From Fusobacterium mortiferum (lineage in GTDB: Bacteria; Fusobacteriota; Fusobacteriia; Fusobacteriales; Fusobacteriaceae): 64,000 nt of DNA. The position numbers were made by a program, and so were the translations under genes. Below the pieces are notes generated by a model that saw only the letters and a program-made list of their open reading frames with translations, was not told where the DNA came from and did no database searches. Positions 9,866 to 19,211 of this stretch are shown here, one piece after another; position 1 is the stretch's first letter, and each line of letters opens with the position of its first letter. The stretch covers positions 62,001 through 126,000 of the forward strand of contig NZ_JACSNP010000002.1 of NCBI RefSeq assembly GCF_016900045.1. Reading direction: 5' to 3'.

Positions 9866-10414
9866 ATGATTTATAGTATTTCGTTGACTTTTATATTGAT
9901 ATTGTTTTTTGTTATAGGTATCTCTTTCGGTTTTAATAGAGCCATTGGAATGATACCTGTACTTTTTATAATATTTTTATTAGTAGCATTTTTAGGATGG
10001 TTTGCGGTTAATTTCTTTTGGTTAATTTTATTAATAATATTTATAAATTATCTAAGAAATAGAAATCAACCAAAAAGAACAAGAAGAACTTATTATTATA
10101 GATATGATGGAACTAATGCAAATAATTTTGAAGATTTTTTCCGTCAAGCTGGAGGAAGTTATAACGGGCAGAGTCAAGGTGGCTATGAGAACAACCCTTT
10201 TGGTTATGCTGAGGATAAAAGCAGATATTATGAAATTTTAGGAGTGAGTAAAACTGCTGGAAAAGATGAGATAAAAAGGGCTTATAGAGAGTTGGTAAAA
10301 CAACATCACCCTGATAAATTCAGCAATGCAAGTGACTCAGAAAAAGAGTACCATGAAAATAAATTAAAAGAGATAAATGAAGCTTACGAAAAACTTTCAA
10401 AAGATTTTTCTTAA
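9866..10414 (+). CDS. membrane-anchored J-domain protein
   Basis: 182 residues. The N-terminal part, about residues 1-60, is very hydrophobic and forms two predicted membrane helices. A basic, Tyr- and Gly/Asn-rich linker follows, then a C-terminal J domain with [11 protein letters not shown] and the HPD motif needed to stimulate DnaK ATPase. The order (membrane anchor first, J domain last) recalls DjlA-type proteins rather than DnaJ, and no zinc-finger or client-binding domains are present. It probably recruits DnaK to the membrane. The TPR gene just upstream may be functionally linked. Confidence 0.88.
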   Translation: MIYSISLTFILILFFVIGISFGFNRAIGMIPVLFIIFLLVAFLGWFAVNFFWLILLIIFINYLRNRNQPKRTRRTYYYRYDGTNANNFEDFFRQAGGSYNGQSQGGYENNPFGYAEDKSRYYEILGVSKTAGKDEIKRAYRELVKQHHPDKFSNASDSEKEYHENKLKEINEAYEKLSKDFS

Positions 10415-10416
10415 AC

Positions 10417-10445
10417 TTGAAATAGTTGAATAAGTATGGTATAAT
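10417..10445 (+). promoter_or_regulatory. promoter of glmU-prs
   Basis: TTGAAA (10417-10422), 17 bases, TATAAT (10440-10445) with TGG directly before it (extended -10). About 60 bases before the glmU ATG, which has an AAGGAG site. Confidence 0.8.
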
Positions 10446-10505
10446 TTAACACGTATGAAATGTTTTTTGTGAATGTACAGTATAACTTAAAGGAGTGTAG
10501 TTTTA

Positions 10506-11855
10506 ATGAAGCTAAAAACATTGATTCTAGCGGCTGGAAAAGGAACTAGAATGAAATCAGATATGCCTAAAGTAATTCATAAAGTAAATGGAGTTCCAAT
10601 GATAACTAAGATTATAGATACTTTATCAGGGTTAAATCCAGAAGAGAATATATTGATATTAGGGCATAAAAGAGAAGAAGTTTTAAAAGTTGTTGGGGAA
10701 AACTGTGACTATGTTTTACAGACAGAACAGTTAGGGACTGGTCATGCGGTAATTCAAGCTAAGGAAAAACTTGAAGGTTATGATGGAGATGTAATGATAC
10801 TTTGTGGAGATACTCCGTTACTTAGAGAGAGTACACTAAAATCATTATATGATTATCATAAAGAGAGTGGAGCTGTAACAACAATATTGACATCGATTTA
10901 TGAAAATCCATTTGGATATGGAAGAATAGTAAAAGAGGATGGACTAGTAAAGGCTATTGTAGAAGAGAAGGAAGCTAGTGAAGAGATCAAGAAAATAAAA
11001 GAGGTAAATGCAGGAGTGTATTGCTTTAATTCAAAGGAACTTTTTAAAGCTTTAGATAAAATAGATAATAACAATGAAAAAGGTGAGTACTATCTTACAG
11101 ATGTAATTGGTATTCAAGTTTCTGAAAATAAAAAAGTTCAAAGTTTTATACTAGAGGATAAAATGGAAATATTAGGGGTTAACTCGAAAGTAGAGCTTAC
11201 TCAAGCTGGAAAAGTATTGAGAGATAGAAAAAATAGAGAGCTGATGGAAGAGGGAGTTATACTAATTGATCCAGAAACTACGTATGTAGAGGAAAGTGTA
11301 AAGGTAGGAAGAGATACAGTACTATATCCAGGTGTAGTTTTACAAGGGAAAACAGTTATTGGGGAGAATTGTGAAATTATAGGAAATAGTAGAATAATAG
11401 ATAGTGTACTTGGGAATAATATCAGAGTAGAAAGCTCAGTAATAGAGGAGAGTATCTTAGAAGATGGAGTTACTATGGGGCCATTTGCACATATAAGACC
11501 AAAATCTCTTCTAAAAGAAAAGGTACACATTGGAAATTTCGTGGAAGTTAAAAAATCAACTCTTGAAAAAGGAGTAAAAGCTGGTCATCTTACATATTTA
11601 GGAGATGCACAAGTTGGTGAAAATACAAATATCGGAGCAGGGACAATAACTTGTAACTATGATGGTGTAAATAAGTTTAAAACTGTAATAGGTAAAGACG
11701 CTTTTATAGGAAGTGACAGTATGCTTGTAGCACCAGTAAATATAGGAGAAAAGGCACTTATAGGAGCAGGTTCTGTAATTACAAAAGATGTTCCTAGTAA
11801 CTCATTAGCAGTATCAAGAAGTAAACAAATTATTAAGACCGACTGGAGGAAATAA
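10506..11855 (+). CDS. glmU: bifunctional UDP-N-acetylglucosamine pyrophosphorylase / glucosamine-1-phosphate acetyltransferase
   Basis: Acetylates glucosamine 1-phosphate and then couples it to UTP, giving UDP-GlcNAc for peptidoglycan and lipopolysaccharide. 449 residues. The N-terminal uridyltransferase has LAAGKGTRM and a conserved Lys in PKVIHK; a helical linker follows. The C-terminal left-handed beta helix runs from about residue 250 with hexapeptide repeats ([22 protein letters not shown]), matching the acetyltransferase. It ends 3 bases before prs. Confidence 0.97.
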   Translation: MKLKTLILAAGKGTRMKSDMPKVIHKVNGVPMITKIIDTLSGLNPEENILILGHKREEVLKVVGENCDYVLQTEQLGTGHAVIQAKEKLEGYDGDVMILCGDTPLLRESTLKSLYDYHKESGAVTTILTSIYENPFGYGRIVKEDGLVKAIVEEKEASEEIKKIKEVNAGVYCFNSKELFKALDKIDNNNEKGEYYLTDVIGIQVSENKKVQSFILEDKMEILGVNSKVELTQAGKVLRDRKNRELMEEGVILIDPETTYVEESVKVGRDTVLYPGVVLQGKTVIGENCEIIGNSRIIDSVLGNNIRVESSVIEESILEDGVTMGPFAHIRPKSLLKEKVHIGNFVEVKKSTLEKGVKAGHLTYLGDAQVGENTNIGAGTITCNYDGVNKFKTVIGKDAFIGSDSMLVAPVNIGEKALIGAGSVITKDVPSNSLAVSRSKQIIKTDWRK

Positions 11856-11858
11856 AAA

Positions 11859-12830
11859 ATGATAAATTCAGAAAATGTAAAAATTTTCGCTGGAACTTCA
11901 AACAAGGACTTAGCTAAAAAGATAGCTGAGAAATATGGACTACCTTTAGGAAAAGCAGAAGTAGTTAGATTTAAAGATGGAGAGGTATTCGTTAAGATTG
12001 ACGAAACAGTAAGAGGAAGAGATGTATTCGTAGTACAATCAACTTCTGAACCTGTAAACGAAAACTTAATGGAATTATTAATTTTCGTAGATGCATTAAA
12101 AAGAGCATCAGCAAAAAGTATCAATGTAATAATTCCTTACTATGGATATGCTAGACAAGATAGAAAATCTAACCCAAGAGAACCAATTACATCTAAATTA
12201 GTAGCTAACTTATTAACAAAATCAGGTGCTACTAGAATAATAGCTATGGATTTACATGCTGACCAAATCCAAGGATTCTTTGATATCCCTGTTGATCACA
12301 TGCAAGCATTACCTTTAATGGTAAGATACTTCATGAAAAAAGGATTATATGGAGATGATGTAGTAGTAGTTTCTCCAGATATCGGTGGAGTAAAGAGAGC
12401 TAGAAAATTAGCTGAGTGGCTAGATTGTAAAATAGCTATCATCGATAAGAGAAGACCAAAACCAAATATGTCAGAAGTAATGAACTTAATCGGAGAAGTT
12501 CAAGGAAAAACTGCTATATTTATAGATGATATGATAGATACAGCTGGAACAATAACAAATGGAGCAGCTGCTATCATTGAAAGAGGAGCAAAAGAGGCTT
12601 ATGCTTGTTGTACACACGCAGTATTCTCAGATCCAGCAATCGAAAGACTTGCTGCAGCTCCATTAAAAGAAGTTATTATAACTGACTCGATAGCTTTACC
12701 AGAAAGAAAGAAATTAGATAAAATAACTGTTTTATCTGTAGATGAAATTTTTGCTGAAGCTATCAGAAGAATTGTAAATAACCAATCAGTATCTGAGTTA
12801 TTTGAAAGAAAATTAATAATGGAAAATTAA
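11859..12830 (+). CDS. prs: ribose-phosphate pyrophosphokinase
   Basis: Makes phosphoribosyl pyrophosphate (PRPP) from ribose 5-phosphate and ATP, for nucleotide, His and Trp synthesis. 323 residues, class I. Seen: the ATP-site segment [11 protein letters not shown], the flexible-loop region after [14 protein letters not shown], and the PRPP-binding [11 protein letters not shown]. It shows visibly more C-ending codons than its neighbours, which suggests high expression. The glmU-prs order is a conserved Firmicutes-like pair. A strong terminator follows. Confidence 0.97.
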   Translation: MINSENVKIFAGTSNKDLAKKIAEKYGLPLGKAEVVRFKDGEVFVKIDETVRGRDVFVVQSTSEPVNENLMELLIFVDALKRASAKSINVIIPYYGYARQDRKSNPREPITSKLVANLLTKSGATRIIAMDLHADQIQGFFDIPVDHMQALPLMVRYFMKKGLYGDDVVVVSPDIGGVKRARKLAEWLDCKIAIIDKRRPKPNMSEVMNLIGEVQGKTAIFIDDMIDTAGTITNGAAAIIERGAKEAYACCTHAVFSDPAIERLAAAPLKEVIITDSIALPERKKLDKITVLSVDEIFAEAIRRIVNNQSVSELFERKLIMEN

Positions 12831-12840
12831 TTAAATTAGA

Positions 12841-12870
12841 AAAAAGCTAGTATTTTGCTAGCTTTTTTTA
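12841..12870 (+). terminator. terminator after prs
   Basis: AAAAAAGCTAG (12841-12851) and CTAGCTTTTTT (12859-12869) form an 11-bp stem with a 7-base loop ending in a T run. Confidence 0.88.
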
Positions 12871-12917
12871 ATTAGATGTGATAGAATTAGAAAGAGTTTA
12901 GAAATAAGGTGTAAAGT

Positions 12918-13547
12918 ATGAAAAAGATATATAATTTAGAAAATATAGATCTTTTAGCTATAAAAAAATCACTAAAAGATGGAAAATTGATAGTTTATCC
13001 AACAGATACTGTCTATGGAGTAGGTGGAGTAATATCTTCGGAAGAAACTATAAAAAATATATATAGAGCCAAGGAGAGAAGTTTTAAATCACCTCTTATT
13101 GTTCTTGTAAGTGATATAGATAAGATAGAGGAGATAGCTTATATAGAGGATAAAAATAGAGAGGCTATAGATAAATTGATAAAAAATTTCTGGCCAGGTG
13201 GACTTACAATTATACTAAAAAAGAGAGAATGGGTTCCAGATATTATGACAGCAGAAGGAGATACTGTTGGAGTGAGAATGCCAGATTTAGATATAGCTTT
13301 AAAAATAATTAGAGCTGCTGGGGGATTACTTCCTACAACAAGTGCAAATATTTCTGGAGAAAAAACTCCAAGAGCCTATGAGGAGTTGTCAGAAGTTTTT
13401 AAAAATAGAGTTGATCTATTGATAGATGGAGGAAGATCTCCATTGGGAACAGAGTCTACAATAATTGATATGAGTGATAAGCCAAAAATACTAAGGTTAG
13501 GAGCAATTTCAATTGAAGATATAGAAAAAGTAATTGGAAAGATATAG
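12918..13547 (+). CDS. tsaC: L-threonylcarbamoyladenylate synthase (TsaC/Sua5 family)
   Basis: Makes threonylcarbamoyl-AMP from threonine, bicarbonate and ATP, the activated donor for t6A at position 37 of ANN-decoding tRNAs. 209 residues: a single YrdC domain with the ligand-site motifs YPTDTVYGVGG near residue 30, KxR-type RAKERSF and the SANISGEKTP segment. No Sua5 C-terminal domain, so it is the short TsaC-like form. A small unknown gene follows 10 bases later in a likely operon. Confidence 0.93.
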   Translation: MKKIYNLENIDLLAIKKSLKDGKLIVYPTDTVYGVGGVISSEETIKNIYRAKERSFKSPLIVLVSDIDKIEEIAYIEDKNREAIDKLIKNFWPGGLTIILKKREWVPDIMTAEGDTVGVRMPDLDIALKIIRAAGGLLPTTSANISGEKTPRAYEELSEVFKNRVDLLIDGGRSPLGTESTIIDMSDKPKILRLGAISIEDIEKVIGKI

Positions 13548-13557
13548 GGAGGAATTT

Positions 13558-13995
13558 ATGAGAACACAAAGAGTAAATCCAAATGGAATGAATCCAATGC
13601 AGATGAACAACATGTCTAGCATGATGGGAATGATGAACAATATTCAAAGAATAGGAAAAGGAAAAAGAAAGATAACTGTTAATTTAGATAAAAATAATAA
13701 GAAATTCCTATCTAAATTTATAGAAGAGGTAAAGAAACAATTTGCAACTTCAGCTATGGGTGTACAAGCAAGTGGATTAGGAGAATTTTTTGATTACGTA
13801 AAATCTGTTGCTGATACAAAGGATCAAATGGAGTTAAAGTTAAGTTTTGAAGAGTATGAGTTTTTAAAAAGAATGATAGTAGACTCTATAAAAGGTATGG
13901 AGGGAATGACTTTCAAGTGGTATCAATTTGTAAAAAAGGCGATGTTGAAAGTTATGGTAAAACAATATAGAGAATTATTAACAAAGTTTAAATAG
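13558..13995 (+). CDS. small Met-rich N-terminus protein, unknown function
   Basis: I do not recognise this 145-residue protein. The first 27 residues hold eight Met plus many Asn and Pro and look disordered. A basic segment (RIGKGKRKITVN) follows, then mostly amphipathic helices to a basic C terminus. No signal peptide or membrane helix. An ATG-free extension upstream overlaps tsaC, but GGGAGG just before 13558 fixes the ATG there. Co-transcribed with tsaC and ended by a strong hairpin. Codon use is like its neighbours, so it is probably a real, lineage-specific gene. Confidence 0.75.
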   Translation: MRTQRVNPNGMNPMQMNNMSSMMGMMNNIQRIGKGKRKITVNLDKNNKKFLSKFIEEVKKQFATSAMGVQASGLGEFFDYVKSVADTKDQMELKLSFEEYEFLKRMIVDSIKGMEGMTFKWYQFVKKAMLKVMVKQYRELLTKFK

Positions 13996-13997
13996 TT

Positions 13998-14036
13998 AAA
14001 AAAAACATTTTTCTAAATTTAGAAAAATGTTTTTTT
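13998..14036. terminator. bidirectional terminator between the Met-rich gene and the RpiR-type gene
   Basis: A long stem of A-run, CATTTTTCTAA, pairs with TTAGAAAAATG followed by a T run. The outer arms are poly-A on one side and poly-T on the other, so it serves both convergent transcripts. Confidence 0.85.
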
Positions 14037-14072
14037 ATTGTTTGTATATATTGCATTTATATTAGATATCTG

Positions 14073-14705
14073 TTATATTTTAGATATAAGATGTTCAAAA
14101 GTAGATATAACATCAGCAAAAAATATTCCGTGATTTAAAACAAAAGAGTAATCTGACTTTTTTTCAACAGAAGAATCCTTCTTACCTATAAAACTGATTA
14201 TAGGGACATGATTTTTTTTAGCAATCTGTATCATATCAAGAAGGGATTCTGTTTCACCAGATTCGGATACAACAAATAAAATAGTGTTATTTGTTATATT
14301 TTCTAAAAGTTGGATATGACCGTTAGCTATGGAACGCTTTCCTAGAAGAGCCATTCTTTCATTCATGTAAGATGTTATATTATTAGCAATTCCAATAGAG
14401 CAAAACATAATTAAAGGATCATTATACTTTTTTATCAGCTCTAAAGGTATTAAGAGATTTATCTCGGTTTGAATATTTGGTTTTTTATTGGAGTTTTTAA
14501 TATAAAAAATCAGATCTGGGAAACTTTTAAAGCCAATTTTTTTAATACAGCTATAGATAACAGTAGTTGATGTATAGTTATCTTTAGCGGTTTCTCGAAT
14601 AGAGAGTTTCTGATTTTTATTTATTTTATTTTGAATGTAGAGAAGAATATTTTTTTCTAAATCATTTAATTTATGTTTTTTTACTATATAATTTATATCT
14701 AACAA
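14073..14705 (-). CDS. RpiR/MurR-family transcriptional regulator
   Basis: 210 residues: an N-terminal helix-turn-helix of the RpiR type (about residues 1-75, including SIRETAKDNYTSTTVIYSCIKKIGF) and a C-terminal SIS sugar-phosphate-binding domain (FVVSESGETESLLDMI, then VPIISFIGKKDSSVEKKSD). Such proteins sense phosphosugars. It is divergent from the RarA-C/PTS IIC pair 54 bases away and probably controls it. A TTG start is used: a stop lies three codons upstream and no suitable in-frame ATG exists, with GGTGA as a weak site. A TATAAT lies at 14728-14723 (minus strand). The SIS domain is slightly short. Confidence 0.85.
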   Translation of the reverse strand: MLDINYIVKKHKLNDLEKNILLYIQNKINKNQKLSIRETAKDNYTSTTVIYSCIKKIGFKSFPDLIFYIKNSNKKPNIQTEINLLIPLELIKKYNDPLIMFCSIGIANNITSYMNERMALLGKRSIANGHIQLLENITNNTILFVVSESGETESLLDMIQIAKKNHVPIISFIGKKDSSVEKKSDYSFVLNHGIFFADVISTFEHLISKI

Positions 14706-14759
14706 AGTACATCACCAATCATATTATACAATAAAAATTATAAAAAAAGGAGATATAAG

Positions 14760-15374
14760 ATGGGAAAAAAATTTATTACTGACCCTTGGGCAAGAACAAC
14801 TACAAGAAATGGATTAGCTGGAGATGAGGTTATATCAGCTCTTCAAAAATCAATAAGAAGAGGAAATGTAGAGGCAGCTTGTGAGTTTGCTTATGAAATG
14901 TATATTACTTCACCTCAAATGGAAGAAAAATTATGGAGAAGACTTACAGCTATATCTGTAGAAGATATAGGAATGGGAGATCCTATGGCAGCAGTACTTG
15001 TAAATAACTTAAGACAGATGAGAAAAGAGTATGCCTATGCTGATGGGGATAGACCAATATTCTTTATACATGCTATAAGATATCTTTGTAAATGTGAAAA
15101 AGATAGATCAAGTGATCTGTTAAAAAATATTGTAATAAAAAGTTTTGCAATGGGATATGTACCAGAAATTCCTGATTATGCATTAGATAAGCATACAGTA
15201 AGAGGAGCAGAGATGGGAAGAGACTCATTCCATTTCTTAAATGAAGCTAGTAAAGTTATTCCACAAAAAGAAGTAGATAATGATTATAAAGAGAGATATA
15301 ACAAGATATTAGAAAAGTATAATCCAGATGATGTAGTACCGTCAGCTTTTAAGTTTAATCCATGGCAAGAGTAA
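14760..15374 (+). CDS. free-standing RarA/MgsA C-terminal-domain protein
   Basis: 204 residues that resemble only the C-terminal part of the recombination factor RarA (MgsA, WRNIP1). Seen are the ALQKSIRRGNVEAAC segment, LWRRLTAISVEDIGMGDPMA, and the later MGRDSFHFLNEAS region, which aligns with the RarA tail. The AAA+ ATPase half (Walker A and B) is absent, and the ORF begins cleanly at an ATG with GGAG, so it is not an obvious truncation. It is followed 11 bases later by a PTS IIC gene and divergent from an RpiR regulator. Its function in such a locus is unknown; homology is by pattern, not search. Confidence 0.75.
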   Translation: MGKKFITDPWARTTTRNGLAGDEVISALQKSIRRGNVEAACEFAYEMYITSPQMEEKLWRRLTAISVEDIGMGDPMAAVLVNNLRQMRKEYAYADGDRPIFFIHAIRYLCKCEKDRSSDLLKNIVIKSFAMGYVPEIPDYALDKHTVRGAEMGRDSFHFLNEASKVIPQKEVDNDYKERYNKILEKYNPDDVVPSAFKFNPWQE

Positions 15375-15385
15375 TGGGAGGAGAT

Positions 15386-16675
15386 ATGGAAGGGAAATTT
15401 TTAGAAAGATTAGAAAAGGTATTATTACCAATAGGAAGTAAGTTAGGGAGTCAAAAACATCTTCAAGCTATATCAGTAGGAATGATGATGACACTTGCTC
15501 TTATAGTTGTAGGATCTTTATTCTTAATAGTGGCGAATCCACCGATAAATTTAGAATTAGTAGACCCAAATACAAGTAATATATTTTTACAATTTATGAT
15601 AGGTTGGAAAAAATTTGCTTTAGAGAATTATGATATAATAACAAAACCATTTAATTTTACAATGGGAGTAGTTGGACTTATGACAGCTTTTACTATAGCT
15701 TATTCCTTAGCTAATGAGTACAAGCTAAATAATTTAACATCTGGTTTAATCTCAATGACAACTTTCTTAATGATAGCAGCTCCAATTGAAGATGGTAAAA
15801 TTGTGATGCATTATCTAGGAGCAGATGGATTATTTATAGCTATCATTATTTCACTAGTAAGTGTTGAAATATCTATGTTGGTAGAGAGACTAGGATGGAA
15901 GTTTAAAAGTGAGCATATACCACCAGCTGTACTTTCATTTATGAATGCTTTAATACCATTACTTTTAAATATTATTATAATTTATGGTTTAAGTGTAATA
16001 ATTTTTGTAAAAACAGGAAAAACTATTCCAGATTTAATAATGGCTGTATTAACACCAGCTTTAAATATAGGAAATAACATTTGGGGATACTTAGCAATAT
16101 TAGTTTTTGGAAATATATTATGGTTATTTGGAATAAATGGAACATCAGTTATATTCCCAATAATATTTGCTATTGGAATTGCAAATACTGGAATTAATGC
16201 TGAACTTGTAAGACAGGGAAAAGAACCAGAGATGTTGATGAACCTTCAAATGTTCAGAGTTGCTATAATGGGAGGAGCTGGAAATACATTAGGGTTAATT
16301 ATTTTAATGCTAAGAAGTAAATCAGAGCAACTGAAAACACTGGGAAAATTAGCTTTTGTTCCAGGGATTTGTGGAATAAATGAGCCAGTGATATTTGGAA
16401 CTCCAATAATATTTAATCCGATATTGGGATTACCATTTTTACTTACTCCTATTGTAACAGTTTCAATGACATATATAGCTCAAAAAATAGGATTAATTTC
16501 TATGGGATATATTGTAGACCCATCATTTGCTCCATTTTTTATACAAGGATATTTATCATCACTAGATGTTAGAAACTTAATATTCTACTTCCTTTTAGTT
16601 GTAGTAAGTCTTATTATCTATTTCCCATTCTTTAAAGTGTATGAGAAAAATTTAATAGCTCAAGAGGAAGAGTAA
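15386..16675 (+). CDS. PTS EIIC component, lactose/cellobiose (CelB) family
   Basis: Membrane permease subunit of a sugar phosphotransferase system, 429 residues with about ten hydrophobic helices. The IIC signature region reads FVPGICGINEPVIFGTPI, with the conserved NEP motif that contacts sugar. An in-frame ATG exists at 15362 inside the upstream gene, but GGGAGGAG at 15376-15383 points to the ATG at 15386. No IIA or IIB gene and no phospho-glycosidase lies nearby, so partners must come from elsewhere. The substrate is probably a beta-diglucoside such as cellobiose or N,N'-diacetylchitobiose, by family. Confidence 0.92.
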   Translation: MEGKFLERLEKVLLPIGSKLGSQKHLQAISVGMMMTLALIVVGSLFLIVANPPINLELVDPNTSNIFLQFMIGWKKFALENYDIITKPFNFTMGVVGLMTAFTIAYSLANEYKLNNLTSGLISMTTFLMIAAPIEDGKIVMHYLGADGLFIAIIISLVSVEISMLVERLGWKFKSEHIPPAVLSFMNALIPLLLNIIIIYGLSVIIFVKTGKTIPDLIMAVLTPALNIGNNIWGYLAILVFGNILWLFGINGTSVIFPIIFAIGIANTGINAELVRQGKEPEMLMNLQMFRVAIMGGAGNTLGLIILMLRSKSEQLKTLGKLAFVPGICGINEPVIFGTPIIFNPILGLPFLLTPIVTVSMTYIAQKIGLISMGYIVDPSFAPFFIQGYLSSLDVRNLIFYFLLVVVSLIIYFPFFKVYEKNLIAQEEE

Positions 16676-16684
16676 TTATATAGG

Positions 16685-16749
16685 GAGAAAAATTTACTAT
16701 AATCAGATTGAGAAAAGTTGTGATTAAGAGTAAATTTTTCTCTTTTTTT
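16685..16749 (+). terminator. terminator after the PTS IIC gene
   Basis: A perfect 14-bp stem joins GAGAAAAATTTACT (16685-16698) and AGTAAATTTTTCTC (16729-16742), with an inner TAATCA/TGATTA stem, followed by seven T. Confidence 0.9.
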
Positions 16750-16773
16750 ATCAAAAAGGATATCGAATAAATG

Positions 16774-16802
16774 TTGAAAAAATTTAGAATATAGGGTAAA
16801 AT
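16774..16802 (+). promoter_or_regulatory. promoter of obgE
   Basis: TTGAAA (16774-16779), 17 bases, TAAAAT (16797-16802). The predicted start lies about 30 bases before the obgE ATG. Confidence 0.7.
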
Positions 16803-16838
16803 ATATTGATAAAATAACTGTTAATAGGAGAGTAATAG

Positions 16839-18125
16839 ATGTTTATAGATGAGGTAATAATTACGGTTAAAGCTGGTAATGGTGGAGATGGTTCAGCCGC
16901 TTTTAGAAGAGAGAAGTATGTACAATTTGGAGGTCCAGATGGTGGAGATGGAGGGAAAGGTGGAGATGTAATCTTTGTTGCTGACCCTAATATCAACACA
17001 CTTATAGATTTTAAATTTAAAAAATTATTTAAAGCTCAAAATGGAGAAAATGGGCAAAAAAAACAAATGTATGGAAAAACAGGAGAAGATTTAGTAATTA
17101 AAGTCCCTGTGGGAACACAAGTAAGAGATATTGAAACTGGAAAACTTTTACTTGACTTAAATGTAGCTGGAGAAGAGAGAGTTTTATTAAGAGGAGGAAA
17201 AGGAGGACTTGGAAACGTTCACTTTAAATCTTCCATTAGAAAGACTCCAAAAATAGCTGGAAAAGGTAGAGAAGGGGCTGAGTTAAAAGTAAAATTAGAA
17301 TTAAAACTTATAGCTGATGTTGCTCTTGTTGGATATCCATCAGTTGGAAAATCAAGTTTTATCAATAGAGTTTCAGCAGCAAATTCAAAAGTTGGAAGTT
17401 ACCACTTTACAACTCTTGAACCAAAACTTGGAGTAGTGAGATTAGAGGAAGGGAAATCTTTCGTAATAGCAGATATTCCTGGACTTATTGAGGGAGCTCA
17501 TGAAGGAGTAGGGCTTGGAGATAAATTCTTAAGACATATTGAAAGATGTAAGATGATATATCATTTAGTTGATGTGGCAGAGATAGAGGGAAGAGATGCT
17601 ATTGAAGACTATGAGAAGATAAATACTGAGCTTAGAAAATTTAGTGAAAAATTAGCAAAGAAAAAACAAATAGTTTTAGCTAATAAGATGGACTTATTAT
17701 GGGATATGGAAAAATATGAAAAATTCAAATCTTATGTAGAAGCTCAAGGAAATGAAGTGTACCCTGTATCTGTAATATTAAATGAAGGTATTAAAGAGGT
17801 ATTATATAGAAGCTGGAATATGTTAGAAGAGATAGAGAGAGAGCCATTAGAAGAGGAAACAAATGTAGATGAAGTTCTAAGAGAGATAAGAGGAGATAAG
17901 GAGGACTTCATTATCACTCAAGATGAAGATGGAACATATGTAATTGAAGGAAGAGTTCTAGATGGAGTACTTGCTAAGTATGTAATTACTATGGATGATG
18001 ATTCAATAGTAAACTTCTTACATATGATGAGATCTTTAGGAATGGAAGAGGCTATGAGAAAAGCTGGTATCCAAGATGGAGATAGTGTAAGAATAGCAGA
18101 TGTAGAATTTGAATATGTAGAGTAA
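16839..18125 (+). CDS. obgE: GTPase ObgE/CgtA
   Basis: Essential GTPase of 50S ribosome assembly and stress signalling. 428 residues in three domains: the glycine-rich Obg fold (1-158), the G domain with GYPSVGKSS, DIPGLIEGAHEGVG and NKMDL, and a C-terminal OCT domain (IITQDEDGTYVIEG to VEFEYVE). The presence of OCT matches Firmicutes-type Obg. It is followed by an unusual hairpin and then miaA. Confidence 0.97.
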   Translation: MFIDEVIITVKAGNGGDGSAAFRREKYVQFGGPDGGDGGKGGDVIFVADPNINTLIDFKFKKLFKAQNGENGQKKQMYGKTGEDLVIKVPVGTQVRDIETGKLLLDLNVAGEERVLLRGGKGGLGNVHFKSSIRKTPKIAGKGREGAELKVKLELKLIADVALVGYPSVGKSSFINRVSAANSKVGSYHFTTLEPKLGVVRLEEGKSFVIADIPGLIEGAHEGVGLGDKFLRHIERCKMIYHLVDVAEIEGRDAIEDYEKINTELRKFSEKLAKKKQIVLANKMDLLWDMEKYEKFKSYVEAQGNEVYPVSVILNEGIKEVLYRSWNMLEEIEREPLEEETNVDEVLREIRGDKEDFIITQDEDGTYVIEGRVLDGVLAKYVITMDDDSIVNFLHMMRSLGMEEAMRKAGIQDGDSVRIADVEFEYVE

Positions 18126-18158
18126 TAACTCTAGAATAAGTTAAATTTGAATTTTAAA

Positions 18159-18220
18159 GAGGAAATTATTATCTCAACTCTCAAACATTGGGTGGATAAG
18201 ATAATATTTTCCTCTTTTTT
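18159..18220 (+). terminator. long-loop terminator-like hairpin directly before miaA
   Basis: GAGGAAATTATTATCT (18159-18174) pairs with AGATAATATTTTCCTC (18199-18214), one mismatch in 16, across a 24-base loop, then six T. It ends 12 bases before the miaA ATG and 3 bases before its Shine-Dalgarno, so it may act as an attenuator. A related sequence lies at 56672-56737. Confidence 0.75.
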
Positions 18221-18232
18221 AATGGAGGAGAT

Positions 18233-19144
18233 ATGAAAAAAGGAATAGTTATAGCTGGACCTACAGGAGTGGGCAAAACAGCTTTATCAATAAAGTTAGC
18301 TAAGATATTAGATGCTGATATAATATCTGCTGATTCAGCTCAAGTATATAAGGGAATGGATATAGGAACAGCTAAGATAGGAGTAGAGGAGATGGAGGGA
18401 GTTCCTCACTATATGTTAGATATATTAGAGCCAATAAAAAAATATAGTGTTGGAGATTTCCAAAGAGATGTAGATAAAATACTAGAAGAGGAAGAGAAAA
18501 AAGATAAAACTGTTATCTTAACAGGGGGAACGGGACTTTATATTAACTCTATTACTGAAGGATTATCTGAACTACCAGCTTCAGATCCAAAAATGAGAGA
18601 GGAATTTATGAAGTTGAGCAGTGAAGAACTTTATGAGGAGCTGAAGAAAGTAGATCCAGAAGGAGCTTTAGAAATACATCCAAATAATAAAAAAAGAGTA
18701 GAGAGAGCTTTGGAGGTTTATAAGTTAACTGGAGAGAAATTTTCAACTCTATCTAAGAAAAATATAAAAAATAATAATTATAAATTTATAAAAGTAGCTC
18801 TTGAAAGAGGAAGAGAGAATCTTTATGAAAGAATAAATATGAGAGTAGATATAATGATAGAGCAAGGGCTAGAAAAAGAGGTAAGAGAGTTATATAGTAA
18901 ATATGGAGAGATTTTAAGAAAAATAAATATTATAGGTTATTCAGAATTTATAGATTATTTTAAAGGGGAGATAACCTATGAAGAAGCAGTTGAGAGAATA
19001 AAACAAAATTCAAGAAGATATGCAAAAAGACAGTTTACTTGGTTTAAAAATGACCACTCATACACATGGTATAACTTAGAAGAGTTATCTGAAAATGAGA
19101 TAATAGAGGATATTTTAAAAAAATTAAATGTGGAAATTGGATAA
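18233..19144 (+). CDS. miaA: tRNA dimethylallyltransferase
   Basis: Adds a dimethylallyl group to A37 of UNN-decoding tRNAs. 303 residues: P-loop GPTGVGKTA at the N terminus, the catalytic-Asp and substrate-site segment SADSAQVYKGMDIGTAK, and the TGGTGLYINS segment. Length is normal. GGAGGA at 18224-18229 supports the ATG. No promoter fits between the hairpin at 18159-18220 and the start, so transcription probably comes by read-through from obgE. Confidence 0.97.
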   Translation: MKKGIVIAGPTGVGKTALSIKLAKILDADIISADSAQVYKGMDIGTAKIGVEEMEGVPHYMLDILEPIKKYSVGDFQRDVDKILEEEEKKDKTVILTGGTGLYINSITEGLSELPASDPKMREEFMKLSSEELYEELKKVDPEGALEIHPNNKKRVERALEVYKLTGEKFSTLSKKNIKNNNYKFIKVALERGRENLYERINMRVDIMIEQGLEKEVRELYSKYGEILRKINIIGYSEFIDYFKGEITYEEAVERIKQNSRRYAKRQFTWFKNDHSYTWYNLEELSENEIIEDILKKLNVEIG

Positions 19145-19152
19145 TTAAATTC

Positions 19153-19181
19153 TTGATAAAAATATATGGATATGGTATTAT
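19153..19181 (+). promoter_or_regulatory. promoter before the lipoprotein gene
   Basis: TTGATA (19153-19158), 17 bases, TATTAT (19176-19181). The start would fall near 19188, leaving a very short leader before the lipoprotein gene. It probably serves the lipoprotein, RsbW/RsbV-like and rny genes. Confidence 0.65.
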
Positions 19182-19211
19182 TTATAGTGATAAGGAATGG
19201 TGTATATTATA

